From: Paramacrobiotus metropolitanus
Taxonomy: Eukaryota; Tardigrada; Eutardigrada; Parachela; Macrobiotidae
DNA: 64,000 nt
Direction of reading: 5' to 3'
NCBI RefSeq assembly: GCF_019649055.1
Contig: NW_026570499.1
Coordinates: 1-64,000, forward strand
This document shows positions 32,460 through 46,878 of this stretch, piece by piece. The first letter of the stretch is position 1, and every line of letters starts with the position of its first letter. Below the pieces are notes generated by a model. That model saw only the letters and a list, made by a program, of their open reading frames with translations, did no database searches and was not told the DNA's origin. The position numbers and the translations under genes are program-made.

Positions 32460-34766
32460 CGATCCCGAGTAAAACAGCTTGTAGGAAAAACGTCAGTTTA
32501 ACGTGCAACTGCCACTAGGTGAACGGATGTGTGTCAATGTTAGCCGTTTCCCAACGTTTAGCTAAGGTTTTTTTGCAAGTTGTTTTACTCGGGGACGAAA
32601 TTTCCAGTTTTTTTTTCACTAATTTCTTCCCATCACAATCAGTAAGGCTCAATTAAACCAGGACCGTGCTCTTAAGAATACAAAAGGAACGAATGGAATT
32701 CATTCATTCCTTCTGTACTCCCAGATCTCGGTTCTGTTTTAGTGGACGTGCGGATGACCGGCTGAATTTAATGCATAAATCGTTGTGGTGCAACCGGTAT
32801 GTTTCACGATGGGATGCAACAAAATACAAAGTGTAAGTAGACCTACAGCATTATGCTTGATCCATCTGTACGCGGGCATTTAGAGGATATTTCTGTGGGG
32901 CATATACAGTATGTTGGGGCATATATTGAGTAATTTCATGTAACGCAAACACATGCAGCCGCGGTTCCTGGGGGCAATTTTATTTTATTATTTTATAGAT
33001 ACTTTAAAGTATTGATAATCGTCCGACCGCGTTTCTCCGCTTCCTTTTTACACCTTCCATTAAACGTACATCATCTATGTACATTCACAAAAGAGCTAAA
33101 ACATAATGTTAAAAAACAACATTCACGACACACTGAAAGGCTCACAGTCTCTAGCTGCCAGCATGGTGCTGCAAAGGTCACATACGTACAGTTATGTACC
33201 ACTCGTCACTCGATATGCGTACAAAGAAAACCGCATCACCTGCGTCAAGTAGCACATACATGCCTGACAGGCTCGCATACTTAATAATTATAAAAAATAA
33301 TGGTAACGAAGCCTTATATTATTTAATTAATAAAGCCCCATTGAATCTGAATCTGGGCATGGTCAGTGCAGTTTCTGCGTGCCCGATTTCATGGATATTG
33401 AAGTACAGTACTTGTACAAAGAGGATTGGCACTCACTCTATGCAGGAAAAATTAGTTGAGATATTAGGACCAATGCGCTTGGCATTTGTAAATTCGAGTG
33501 TAGCGTAATGGCTTTAATGACAACATGATGACAAACAACTATCTATGGCAGATTCGCATATTGCGCCATCATTATGTGATACTGCCGAATTTAGCGACTA
33601 AACTACCCTACGTTTAGAGCATGCTGCAAATGTTCCAATGAAATACAATTTTGACCATTTCCAGAACCATGTTCACGACGACATACAATCAGAATTAATT
33701 TCTGTAGAGGCAGTAATGTTGCGAAGGTTGAGCTTCCATTATACGACCACTTACTGGTTCGTAAAGAATGTTTCGCACGGATTCGTAACTCCTGTTATTA
33801 ATCTGTTACTGACCGGCAAACATTATTATGCTTTTTAACCACTTTTGCTTTTGAATCTATGGATGCTGTGATAATATGGTGAGAACCGCAGAATACAGTG
33901 TTATTGTAAGTATCCAATCATGAATGGATCATACGAGTAGTCTTTACAAATTTAAAGCATGACCGAGTGTTACGAGAGCGCGTATTAAGATTGGAGAAAA
34001 ATATGTAAAGAGCGTATGGACAGTCGGTGTTATTATGTACAATTTTATGCACGGTTATGCAGCCGGAAGACTTGAGAATAACAGTTTTGCGGCGTCGATT
34101 GCCATCGCTAGGTGGTTAAGGACAAACCGCTTTTATGTCTGTCATAGTTTATGAAGCAATCTTGCGGGTTTTGTTAAAAGAAGTTACAAAAGATGCTAAA
34201 GATATATTTACAGTTTATGCAGGAGAAGTGTGCCGGTGAGACACTTAATGTCCAGAATAAATGCCAGCATTATCCCCGCCATAGAAGAGAGTTTTGTCAG
34301 GTTATTGAGCGATTAGTATTCAGTGTGGGGCTTCATATCCATGTGAAAAGGATGACAAAAGGCAGAATGCTTCAGTTCTACAGTTTACCGATGATGGATG
34401 AGTTTTCTATGCGCTATGTTTCTAGCATTGGATTTTCAGTAGTTGCGTATGTTTTTGGATAATTTTACGTTTTGAGCTGTTTTCTACAGTCATTGCGCCC
34501 ATCTTTAGTTTGAATGGCAGCATATTCGCACAACATGTTCGAAGGTGACATTTGGCTGAAGCCATACTTTGTTAGCGCAGCCAGGACGCGGTAACGAAAA
34601 CAGATAGAATTGCTTCGTATAATTATTTAAGCAACTAACCACTTTCTTCTAGATTGTGCCATAGTGTCCTTGATTTTTTCGACAGGGTTTGCAATTGCGT
34701 TTTCTTTTACATACTGTGCACTCTGTGTTGCTTCTTAGATCTGATGGTTAAATACTACTGGATAAC
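32460..34766. other. intergenic, AT-rich; no supported gene
   Basis: Only short ORFs on both strands. No conserved domain or repeat was recognised. The last few hundred bases should hold the promoter of the ADAMTS-like gene. Confidence 0.35.
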
Positions 34767-37700
34767 ATGTGGTTCGCATTTTACATAATCCTGTTGTGGA
34801 CAAGTCTGACGGCTGGACAATGGAACACTCCGCAGTTTTCCTTTGATCGTCATCACGTTGATAATAATAACATCAACATGGATATACCGGCATTCGTGGT
34901 GAATTTGACATTGGAAAAGGAAGATGGATCGTATGTTGATTCAAGACAGGTTTGCTGTAAAATACAATAAGTCCGCTTACAAACTTACAATAAATATAAT
35001 ATTGCAAATGCGCCGCCGCTTAATATGTAAATGCGCCGCAGTTATATGCCGGGCTACAAAAACCAGCAGTAGCACGAACTAGCCCATAATACTTGTACTA
35101 CTCCAGCACACTAGCAACGCGCGCAATTGTAAAAACTGGATACAGTAGTGCACCGAAATGTCTTGCATCACGCCATTCCTTCTTTACGTTTGAATATTAT
35201 ACTATACGGATCTGCGATTTCACGAACCTAGATTATAAAATATAAATCATAAAGCCGTCATTTTTAACGCAGAATTTTACTCTTACAAGTCCGTGTGTGG
35301 GTGTTAGGATAATTATCATTGGTATCGAAATCTGGAACTTCTCACCGAAACTTAAAATTGCCTTAAAGATTTTACTACAATATGTGTGCATCTGCATAAA
35401 TGTATGATGTATCTATGCAGATCTTAATTATGGTATTTATTAGCAAATGCCTTATCAGCTTTTTATCATATTAAATTTTTATAAATACTGATTACTGTGC
35501 TGCTGATGCAGATGATGCATTTGTATTGCACCGTATTGCGCCTGGCGCAAAAGCATTTGTACCGTAATAGTTCTATTGGTTTACAAATGGCATCACATGT
35601 TTACGATGCACATGTTCGGTGTGTATGTTAATAATAATGTGACAATATGGATATCTGTTTTGACGAAAAATCAGCAAAATAATTGTCTTTAGATTACAGT
35701 CACGCTGAGCCCCGATGTAATCAATGCCATCCCCTCGGAATTCGGCCAGTACATTTATCCACTGCCGAACACCGACAGCCGCAACATTCCCTCCACCGAC
35801 TGGTACTATACATGGACAACCTTCACCGAGTGGTCAGCCTGTTCGGCTGACTGCGGTCCAGGATTGCAGTTTGCTGAAAGATTTTGTGTGCAAGTACTGG
35901 AGGGATCGCATGTTGTTGCCGCCGCATCGACCGTTGATCCCTGCCTTGACCGCGACATTAGCCAGAATATTACCACATCTGTTGCGCAGTCATCCGCCGG
36001 CCAGTCGTCACAGAAGCGCTACCGTCAATGTCATCAGGCTCCCTGTCAACCTTATCACTTAACACCACCCGATCAACACCAGCCCAATGACCAAACCAAT
36101 AATTTGACTCTCTTTAATCATCCCCACACTCGCCGCAGGGAGCCACTGGATCCGGCTGACGTCAGATATGCACTATGTGCCAAACAAAACAATACGGAGT
36201 TCAGTGGAAACCGCAAATATTCCTGGGTGCCATTCCATCTTTGTACGTCATAATTAAGAAATTAAGATAAGATCAAACTAAGAAATCAAATTAAATTAAG
36301 AAGCTAAGAAAATAAGAAATTTAGCGTTTAGCATATGAACTCGCTGGTTTCTATTTCTTGCTATGATTACTACTTTGCACATCTGAAACTTTCGAAAAAA
36401 AGGGTCCTAATTTTTAGAGTGACCAGTTAACTCCATTGCAGTTTAGGTCATTTGCAAAACGATAATCAAGTCAGTCTTTTTGCATAGAAATATGAGTTCA
36501 CGATTGTCCTACGTAATTGCGTCTGTACTTGTAATGCTACGCATATGGTGCACAGCATTACGAACCGTTCAATGTAGTGCAAATTAATATACTGTAGTTT
36601 TATTCTAAAATTAATGAGTATTTTGGCACATCATAGTATCAGACTGGCTAGTTTTTGTTAATTTGCTTAAAGGGTTCACTTTCTCGAAAAGGGTGTGTAC
36701 ATGTACATTAAACAAAGCACTTTAAGTAAATCCTGATTTCGGAATGGAAATCTTTAATTAGCATACACTTAATAAAAAGCCTTAATGTTCGTAATAACTA
36801 GAGCAGAGTAGATCGATATCGATCACCTGCTTTCACTTCCGGTCATTAACGAAACAGTTTCTCCATGTCGGTTTTGCCATGGTTTAGCGCATCTACCGTG
36901 TGCTTTGCTATGCCGACCGATCAACGAGACATTTTACATCTCGTTTGCCGAAACTCTTCCGGACGGGACCCCTTGCGAACCGTACGTCAACGCTGACACG
37001 GAAGACACACGGGAAGACTATCATACCTTGCAAGGACTTTGTTTAAATGGAACCTGTCAGGTAAATACTGTACGTATTCTTTAATTATGTGGTGAAGCTT
37101 TAAATAATGTTATGTCAACTGTTACTGGCTCGTTGCACATCTGGACAAGTTATCGCTCTGTAGGAGATTATAATCCTTTAACTGTGAATCTGCGATCTGT
37201 GTTGATCTTGGAGATGATCCCACGCACGCTCAGCACCCATATATACTTCGCCACATTAATGCAGAAATTGTTCACTTACCGCATTAGAGGAAAAATAATT
37301 CGATTTTAAGATTTACATTGACCTCTGCCAATGAGCTCTATGTCCAACAGATTAAGAACGAATATGAAGATAATAAGCTTGCCATAATATTTGGATAGGA
37401 CTGGTTACCCCAGACTAACTTCGCTATTACAGTATTGCTACGCGCGTGGTCGTTGAAATGATAGGATTAAGCTGTTTTCCAGATTGAAAGTACTTTTGAA
37501 AAGGTCTCATAAACAGTTCGTTGTTCTACTATATATAAGATAATTATTAATGATAATAATTTACTATTAACATATTGCAGTGTACAGATATAATACGGTA
37601 TCTCTCGAATATAATACTAGTACGATTCAAACCGGCTGCTTGCGATCGATATCCAGTAAAAATCCGCGCTGCTTGTGGCTTCTTGTTTTACTAAAATGTA

Positions 37701-40700
37701 TTCTAAGGGTAAATCCTAGAAGTAGCATATAAGAAATACGAAGAACTAGATTTTTAAATAGCGAAGAACCGTCGAATCACTGTGCGTGCTGTTAGGGCTG
37801 CACTTTAGGATGTACAGTTGTAGTAAAGGTTAAAAGCGAGGCTACTCTGATCGTTATCTAATTGACTTTAACTAAATTTACGCAAAACGAAAAATTTTTC
37901 ACTATATTAGCACCATTCGGTTCAAGAAAAAGGAACTTAGACAACTGGACGTAAGGAAAACCAGACAGTCTCTGAACGATAAAGTTATAAATCGTCCTCT
38001 CGAAATAAATACTGGGAATTTGACTGACCTTTCTGCCGAAGCTGATCGTAATTAATTAAGTGTCGCTGAACTGCCGTTCAGTGACAGTCAAATTAGCTGA
38101 ACTTAATTTTGAGTCAAAATTTTGACCACGCACAAAAAGGCTACGTTAGAGTAATAATTGCTATCCGGAACATCGTTAAAGTTCTTGTGTAATAATCGAA
38201 ATGATAAATAAGCAATTAAAGTCATAGTCGAAATTTTCGGTGAAGTAAACAATGTACGTTCACATTGACCGGACGTTTCTGCTCTGGTTCGCAATTGCAT
38301 TAGCACTTGAAAGGCGACTGCCAAAAGAAAGGTTGCATTATTTAAATACAAACTAAGAAGCCAGTGTTGATCCGGAATTTTGGCCTGCATCTCGTTCGTT
38401 CCAGATGATGTCCACTCCAGCAGGCATATCTCCATAATTTCCGTTTGGCGTTCACATACCACCGCGCCTTTCGGTTTTGCGCGCATGTGATCCAATGTAA
38501 ATCCAAGTGTGCAACAACTGGGTGATGTGCGCGCGCACACGTATATACATTTGGCGTCCGAAGCTAAATCTGGCCAATATCGTTTAACAGCGGATACAGT
38601 AGATTGGCTGGTTGGCCGTCTATCTATTTAATCATAATATTTGTATATTTGATAATCGGATTTATTTGTGGAAGGGTTGTGTTATGTTTGAATTAACTCA
38701 AACGCTGATGATGAAAACGTCAAGTTTTGTCGATATGAGATGAGCAGTGACAATTTTTTAGGTATTTCTTACGATCTTAAGAGAGACTGATCGGTTTCTC
38801 ATCGCCGGGGTTTGGCTACAGCACCGGTGTGACTGTGTAGCAGTACAACACAACTGTATGGGAAACTGTTCTTTCTCTCTCTGACTCTCTCGATCCAAAG
38901 TGTTGAGTTAGATAGTTCGCTTACACAATGTTATTTTTAATACCTGCACCACCGTTACAAAATGATTTTTTGTGTACCTAACGTTTAGTATCGTCGTTTG
39001 TTCTGCATAAATCTCCACGTTAGGAAAGGTACGAATGTTTAATGCGTGTTTGGAAGACACATTGATCTGCTCTGACCATTCGCTGCAGTCGCCAACTGTG
39101 CAAACAGCTGACTGGTCGCTGCCGGTGGCTGGATAGATTGCACAAAACTGAGCAGCAGAATCACTTGTTTTTTTCTAAACGCTGGATACATTATTCGGTT
39201 AGCTGTTGCCGGTTGGATTTGTTTCAACGTATTTGTCACGTTCTTGTAGATAACAGACACCAGCGGTCTTCCTCTTTTGTAGCGGCTTCTGAGCCGGCTT
39301 GTTCATCTGTGGCTGCTACAGCCTCGAAAGCCATTGTGATATTTATACTACTATTATGGAAGTATCACTATTGTTATCCGCCATTGTTATATTGGTACGT
39401 TATTCGTATACTTTCTACAAATGCTTGTGGATTTGCAGTAACTTACTTGTAGATTTGCAATAACTTTACGATTACTGTGTAACGGTGTATACGTTCGATT
39501 ATGTATCGTTTGCTAATTAACTTAATAATTAACAGGTGTAAAATAGTTATACGAATTGCGTTTAGGTAATCGATCTGTATTTTGTCCAAATAGTGTATAA
39601 TATTATTTTCTTATTATTCTCCAACCTACATATTGGTACGTTAAATTTGCAGTTGTATCTGCATGCATCTCAGTGTTACTTTTGTAATTTGGAAAGTGGC
39701 CTTGTTGTATCGCATGACATGTGATATGTACGTAGACCAGAAATTTCGCAGCTGCTAATTTACAGATACAATTAGTTTGGTTTACAAAATTTTGCTAGAA
39801 GGCAGCTGAATATACTGAGAATGATTTCTTGTTATTAGCCACAGAATAGTCCTTCCATTATCGCTTACTGTTTATTTAATTTCACCTTAATTTGACGGAA
39901 AATTTTTGTACGGAAGGAGTGGTAGTCGATGGTTGTCGAGTATGCGTTTAATTGGGAAGAAATTAACGCATGAAGGAACTGTTACTCACAAGTGATAACC
40001 ATCTCCGGATCGTTAAAGACTACTGATACCTATGCATTACAGTTTACAGATGAGGTGGTTACTTCGTATGTTTAGGATTAGCACCAGCGGGAATGCTGTT
40101 TAATTTGACAGCTAATACAGACATAAAAGTCCGAACGTTTCGGCAAAACATCATAGTCCACCTGATGATTGTTTTTATAGCTATTAATTCTTCATTTTTG
40201 TAGTGAGTAATATGTTTGCCAAGCCATTGTGTCCGGCAGTTGATAAGCACTAGTGCGTATTGGCATTATTACGAGTCAAGTGCTGTCACACGTTTCTGCA
40301 CGCGCAGTTTGATTTTTGCCATGGCTACAACCCATAATTTATTAGAATCAATCTCTCACGACGCATTCTTAAAAATCTACCAATCTACTAATCTTCTAAT
40401 TTCTTTAAAAACCATTTTTAAGAGAACGCATTATGCGATGAAAACAAACTTAAATTTGGCTAGTCGTATGCAAAATCTAAATCAAAATTTGCCATTAGTA
40501 TTATAACTGGATACAGTTTTGCAATTTTTTCTCCGATATGACAGGCTATTGGCTGTGATGGTATTGTGGGAGCGGAACGACGATATGACCAGTGCGGTAT
40601 CTGTGATGGAGACAGCTCCACATGTCAAAGAATAAAAATTGAGTTTGACGAACGGAATTTACCAGCGGGATACAACAAGGTGGGAACCATTCCTGTCGGC

Positions 40701-43700
40701 GCTTGCAACATTACTTTGACAGAAAGAAAGCCAACCGGGAACGTATTCGGTACGAATTCCATTGCACATTAACGATAAATTGTTACGATACTGAATTGAA
40801 CTACACACAGATACAATATTTTCCCACAGACGATTTATACTCTTAAAGATGAAGTAGATATTTTTCTTTAATAGGCAATAGCCACCAAATAATTATAAGT
40901 TGAAGACTAACGACCGCTAAAATTTAAACATTTAAAAACATTAATGTATGGTGGATAATTATTGTATAAATTTATGTACTGGATTGATCGCACTTTTTAT
41001 AACCACTGCCTGTTACTGTATACAGGGCTACTGTAACAGCAGTACTTCTATACAGTATGACAACACATTACGTTAATAATGCCGGGTTTTTCTAATTTGT
41101 AGCACTCCGTACGCCACGCCAGTTTTTTCTAAACGGCCAATGGACAGCGAGTCCCACTGGCGATTATCCGGCAGCGGGAACAGTTTTCCGCTACCAGCAC
41201 ATCATTAACGGCAACTCACTGCGACCGCATGGCGAACGGATTACCGCCCGGGGTCCGCTCACCGAAGACATCGAAATTATTGTAAGGCTTACTTTTCAGT
41301 TTATTGTGCCATTATACTGCGCATTTTGAATACTATGCTGACTTTGGATAGTATTAAACTGAATTTCCACATAATTTTACAGCTTATCACGAAAGTTCCA
41401 AATGAAGGAATAATTCTGGAATACACCATCTCCACCCAGCGCAACCACCGTCACAGCGATGCGGGATCGCCAAGCCGTCGCCACCGCGCCGACAATTATT
41501 ACCCGGATTACGCATCCAACCAGGTGCACCGCGGAGACATTCCGTCTATTGCCGAGGATTTTGTTGATCAACCCATCCAGGTGGAGGCCGACCACACCTC
41601 CGTTCCCGAGATCAGCAATGAAATTCCCGTCACACCTGAACCCCGTCAGCCGGAGCGCTACCGATGGACCGTGGCCGGATACACCGCGTGCAGCCGAACT
41701 TGTGGACGCGGGGTCAAGCATTCGCGCTTAGTGTGTATGATGGAAAGCAGCCGGCAGATAGTGGATGACATCTATTGCGCCAGTGTGGTGAAGCCGGCTG
41801 TGTTTCAGGAGGCATGTAACGAGCGACCTTGCCGGGCTGAGTACGTGATAACAGTAGCAGCACAAATTAATTTTGCTATCGGTTACTTACGTAAAACTTT
41901 TGTGTTTAAATTTTTAAATTACAGTATAAGCAAACTGCCAAGAAAATAGTTTTGCACTGTAGCTAAATCGTTCAACGTACTCTGTACTATGTACTGTAAA
42001 CGTACTTATAGTAAACGTAACACAGCTGTAAGTTTTAATTAAGCAGTAGTAAAATTGTTTTCATTTGAAAATTGTTTTCGGTTTCCGAAATAAACATTCA
42101 AGGAAATAAGTTTGAAATTTTACTAACACCGGCATAACGTTTATCTGAGTTAAGTTTAGTATTTTAATTTCTAGCTTTGGGGTGCACATGTTAACATAAT
42201 ACAGTAATTGTACTAATATTACTCATTTTTAGTGCTGGAAATATTTCCGTTATATAAATCGACCCGACAATAATATTGTGTTAACACTAAAAATATTTGT
42301 AAAAGCGTGTTTATATTTAGCGATTAAAATTTATAACCGCATAAACTTTTTGCGTGGCTATAATTTTGTTTTTGACGGATTTTGGTTTAAATGGACCAAA
42401 TTCAATTTAGGTGGCAGTACGGTGACTGGAGTGCGTGCAGTGTGACCTGTGGCACCGGTACACAGACGCGGGAAGCCCGCTGCCGTGAACAGCAGAGTGA
42501 CGGCACCTTTGCCGATGTGGGCGACGAGACTTGTGGCACTCAACCGACGCACAGCATGCAGCGTAGCTGTCAAATGGCACCTTGTCAGCCGCGTGCCAGT
42601 TATTACTGGCGAAGTGGGGAGTGGAGCACGGTAAGACGAGCGCGTTGCACCGTGCAACAGGTGTTGCACCAACAAGGGTCATGTATTTTGGGCATAATTA
42701 ATCTTTCTTCTTCCCGTTTAGTGTGATGCAACGTGCGGACGGGGCACTCAGCGACGACAGGTAAAGTGCTTTGATCAAGTGTACGGCAGCGAAGTGGGCG
42801 ATCAGAAATGTCGGGAGCCGAAACCGGCCGAAACCCAAGCTTGCGACGGTGGTGTCTGCGCTGGAACGTGGCTCGTATCGGAATGGAATCACGTGAGTGC
42901 CGTGTTGATAGCACTCTAAACAAACTCAAGATACTGTAAAAAAAATAAGGAATTTATAATGAGAATAAAATTAGTACTGCTGGCATTATGTGACAGTTTT
43001 TGTATAGTGTAAAGTATTTCACGTGAAATTTGCTGAATTTTTAGTGCTCAAATGGGTGTGGCAACGGCCAAACCAACCGGCATCTGGTGTGTTTCAAAGA
43101 TAACCGCCCTCAGGATGCTCACATGTGCGATGCAACTCAACGTCCGGAAACGCATCAAACCTGTACTAGCCAGAAAGAATGTGGCGGAAGGTGGTTCGAA
43201 GGACCGTGGAGTGATGTAAATAATTTTTTGCAACGTTACACAGCTTAAAACTATGCTACGCTAGACAGAAATTAATGCTTTGTTGGTAGTGCTCCGCTCC
43301 GTGTGGTGTCGGCTCACAAACTCGCCCGGTCATCTGCCTGTCGCAAACAAGCTACGATCGACGAGGACAGTGCGAAGTTCTCCCGGAATCGGAATGCAAG
43401 TATCATCCCAAACCGGAAACGCAGCGACAGTGTCAAAGTTCACCTTGTCGTGAAGGAACATGGTAGTCAAAAGAGAATCGCTCGTAGAAAACTAACAGAA
43501 TTTCGGATTTTCGACTTGGTTATAGGTACACTTCCCCGTGGAATCCGTGCAGTCATTCCTGCGGCGTCGGCGTTCGATCACGCCAAGTGGTTTGCTTGAA
43601 CCAACATAAGGAGCTCTCGAATGATTGTTTGGAAGACGTCAAGCCCAGCACGCTGGAATCATGTGGTACAGATGTCTGCCCGTCATATGACGACCGGAAT

Positions 43701-45371
43701 CTAGGTGCTCAAGGCAGCGTGAATCCCTCGTGGGTGGCTTATCCCTCAGTTGACCTTAACAATAAAGCTGGTACCGGTTATGAGCCACCACAGTATGATC
43801 CGTATCGGCGACCAGTTGACCTTAACAATAAAGCAGGCACCCTCAACGATCGACAGGATGATGCGCGTCGCCGACCGGTGGATCTTAACAACAAGGCCGG
43901 TACTCAGTACGATGCGCAACCGCAGCAGGACTACCGTCCTCCTGTTGACCTTAACAACAAAGCCGGCACGCTGTATGACGCGCAGCCGCAACAAGATTAT
44001 CGGCCGCCGATTGACCTCAATAACAAGGCGGGCACACTGTATGATGCCCAACCGCAACAGGACTATCGTCCTCCTATCGATCTTAACAACAAAGCCGGAA
44101 CATTATACGATGCTCAGCCCCAGCAGGACTACCGTCCACCGATCGACCTCAACAACAAAGCGGGAACATTGTATGACGCGCAACCACAGCAAGACTACCG
44201 TCGCCCAGTTGACTTGAATAACAAGGCGGGCACACTGTACGATGCGCAGCCCCAACAGGACTATCGCCCACCGGTAGATTTAAACAACAAGGCCGGAACG
44301 CTGTACGATGCTCAACCGCAGCAAGACTATCGGCCACCTGTGGATCTGAACAATAAGGCAGGAACTCTGTACGACGCGCAACCCCAACAGGATTACCGGC
44401 CGCCAGTGGACCTCAACAATAAAGCAGGAACCCTGTACGATGCTCAACCACAACAAGACTATCGACCACCCGTCGATTTGAATAATAAAGCCGGGACGCT
44501 TTATGATGCGCAGCCACAGCAAGACTATCGCCGTCCGGTTGACCTTAACAACAAGGCGGGTACACTGTACGACGCCCAACCCCAACAAGACTATCGTCCG
44601 CCAGTGGATTTGAACAACAAAGCTGGAACGCTCTACGACGCTCAGCCACAACAAGATTACCGACCACCCGTTGATCTGAACAACAAAGCGGGAACCCTCT
44701 ATGATGGCCAACCGCAGCAAGATTACCGTCCGCCGGTTGACCTAAATAACAAAGCCGGCACACTTTACGATGCTCAACCACAGCAGGATTACCGTCCTCC
44801 GGTCGATCTGAACAATAAAGCGGGAACTTTGTATGATGCACAACCGCAGCAAGATTACCGTCCACCGATCGATCTGAATAATAAAGCCGGTGTCCTCAAT
44901 GATCCACCCGTGGATCTTAGCAACAAAGGTCCACGCTACGCCGACCCGGCACCGCGCCGTCCACCGCCGGCCATACATTCGCGCAAGGGTGATTCCGGTG
45001 TGCGTCGCACACCTCCGCCGCCGCCCCCTCCACCACCCACCACGCCACGCCCAGTGGAGGCGGGACCTCAGCCGGGACGCGGCGACACTCCCTATTATCC
45101 CGCGTCTGCCGCCAGAAGCAGTCAAGCTCGGCGCGCCGCAAATGGGGTACGGAATCGAACGGCCAGCTCGTCCAGGAGGGTGGACATTGATGTGGGACAA
45201 TCCGGCCGCACTCGGACCAATCGCAACGGCGGAAGGGCCCGTCAAACCACACCCTCACGGGACTGCGTGGACAGTATCGACCGCTGCCGGACTGTAGTGG
45301 AGATGGCCTTCTGTCGCTATGATTATTACAAGAAGATGTGCTGCAAATCATGTGCCGGACAACAAGGTTAG
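34767..45371 (+). CDS. ADAMTS-like secreted matrix protein with TSP1 repeats, a 22-residue repeat array and PLAC domain
   Basis: Eleven exons fit in phase: 34767-34949, 35693-36242, 36888-37060, 40545-40749, 41103-41281, 41383-41840, 42411-42630, 42722-42892, 43045-43215, 43290-43462, 43526-45371. They give 1,442 residues. Order: signal peptide (MWFAFYIILLWTSLTAG); first TSP1 repeat (WTTFTEWSACSADCGPG); ADAMTS Cys-rich region (CALLCRPINETFYI, GLCLNGTCQ, GCDGIVGAERRYDQCGICDG); spacer; five or six further TSP1 repeats (for example GDWSACSVTCGTG and SPWNPCSHSCGVG); 17 full copies plus a partial copy of a 22-residue repeat; a Pro-rich linker; and a C-terminal PLAC domain (DCVDSIDRCRTVVEMAFC). There is no metalloprotease domain, so it is an ADAMTSL-type structural protein and not an enzyme. 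Papilin-like proteins share the layout, but no Kunitz domain is seen. A donor-like GTTAGT overlaps the stop, so a short further exon cannot be excluded. Confidence 0.92.
37061..40544. other. 3.5-kb intron of the ADAMTS-like gene
   Basis: The largest intron of the gene. It holds a 145-codon minus-strand ORF (38103-38540) with one hydrophobic stretch, which I cannot support as a gene. No other feature is seen. Confidence 0.5.
43751..44900 (+). repeat. 66-bp tandem coding repeat (22 residues) in the ADAMTS-like gene
   Basis: Seventeen full units and one partial unit. Each begins [V/I]DLNNKAGT and continues with LYDAQPQQDYR[P/R]P. The first two units are degenerate and the last is truncated (IDLNNKAGVLNDPP). 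Protein identity between inner units is close to complete, whereas third codon positions differ freely. Confidence 0.95.
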
Positions 45372-46878
45372 TTTCCTCAGCGATCGTCGTTTCCGGATAT
45401 TATGCGTGGGAGCTACAATCATGACACAACTGACTCAATCTACACTTCTACCACTGTTCACCAAATAACATGAATTCCATGTTGTCCATTTCATGACAAA
45501 ACGTTTTTCTGGCTCATAATTTACTCTTTTCTCGGCTTCCTTTTTTGTGCCTTATGAATTTTTGTGCTTTATTACTGTAGCTAATTATAATATTGATGAG
45601 ACTCTGTTGGCTTTTGTTGCTTTCCTTTACCTTTGAATCTTTTTCAAGCCATTTGTAATATTAAATCGGTTTTAACAATCGGCTCACTTCAGTACTAATA
45701 ACATGCACTGCAGCAGAAAATAAAATAAGCTATAGTTTAATATTTCGATGAGAGAAAGGTGATTGATACCTCAAGTTTTAAAGGATAAAAGTTTTAAAGG
45801 TTCTCGAAGTATGATTTTGGTAAGAGGTGTTGAAATCGCATGTTTTGATATTATGTAAATAGTTTGAAAGTGATCATGGGCTCGTCGATAGACCTGGAAG
45901 AGTGGGATAAAAAGTTTTATTGTAGTAGATCAGTGAAGTACTTGTTTCAGAGACAAAGAAGTATTCTGTTGCAACGATTGTACTGCACATGTACAAAGAA
46001 ATATTGTGTACATTGTAGTAACTTGTAAAAAAAAATTAAACAGCTCATAGGAAGAAAGACGTTCAGGACATAAGAACGGTTAAAATCATTTGCTTTAAGT
46101 TAAAATCATCTGTTAAAAGGCTGCTTTAGGCATTTAGCGGGAAATGTATTCTGCAGTTTGATTTCTTACGAGGGAATAGCATGCAGTAAAGAACAAATTC
46201 ATAATATGTATATATGCATTGGTAAGATACCGAGTGGTTGATAACGTGTGAGCACTGCACAAAGTAGAGATGTTAATAGATATAATGTATTTTAACCGGT
46301 ATGTATTTTAAGTATTCAGAAAAATTTTGACTATAAACTCTAAGCTCTAAAACATGACCTTTTCATCCCATGCGCTTTGATTACTGATTTGTACAAGTCA
46401 CGGTAACTTACCATATTAATTTATATTTTGTGAGCAATACCGTGTTTATACAGTGATGTGCTATCTTGCTCGCACTTTTATACACTTCACGATCACCTTG
46501 ACCGGAAATAAAAACATTTACGGTGCTGATATACCGTGCGGTATCACCCTTACGAAAAATTTCTTATCGTCCATCACACCTCGATATCCTTCGTCGATAA
46601 AACAGTGTGAGAGAGACGTTGTATTGCAGGTAGAAACAACATAGCAGCCCGGCTACAAGTATAACATTGCGGTTCTGTTTTGATGTACTTCTACTTCTAG
46701 ACTTGCACATAAATGCTTTGGCATCGAATTCTAAAGTTAGCAAACGCTTATTCACCGGTCATATATTAGCGAAATACGTTTTGGGTATTCCGGATAACGC
46801 AGACTCCCTTTGATAATTTGCGAAAAGTGTACAGCTGATCCATTGCCCAGACTTTCGTGTGCTACACACAGCGGAAGA
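45372..46878. other. intergenic between ADAMTS-like and ENOSF1 genes
   Basis: AT-rich; carries the 3' UTR of the upstream gene and the promoter of ENOSF1 on the same strand. No further gene is recognised. Confidence 0.4.

Noticed and set aside
38103-38540. 145-codon minus-strand ORF in the ADAMTS-like intron
   Set aside because: No domain, promoter or splice context supports it; length alone is not enough in a 3.5-kb intron.
43746-44865. Long ORFs on the other frames and strand across the 66-bp repeats
   Set aside because: They are shadows of the repeat array: a 66-bp period keeps every frame open if it is open in one unit.
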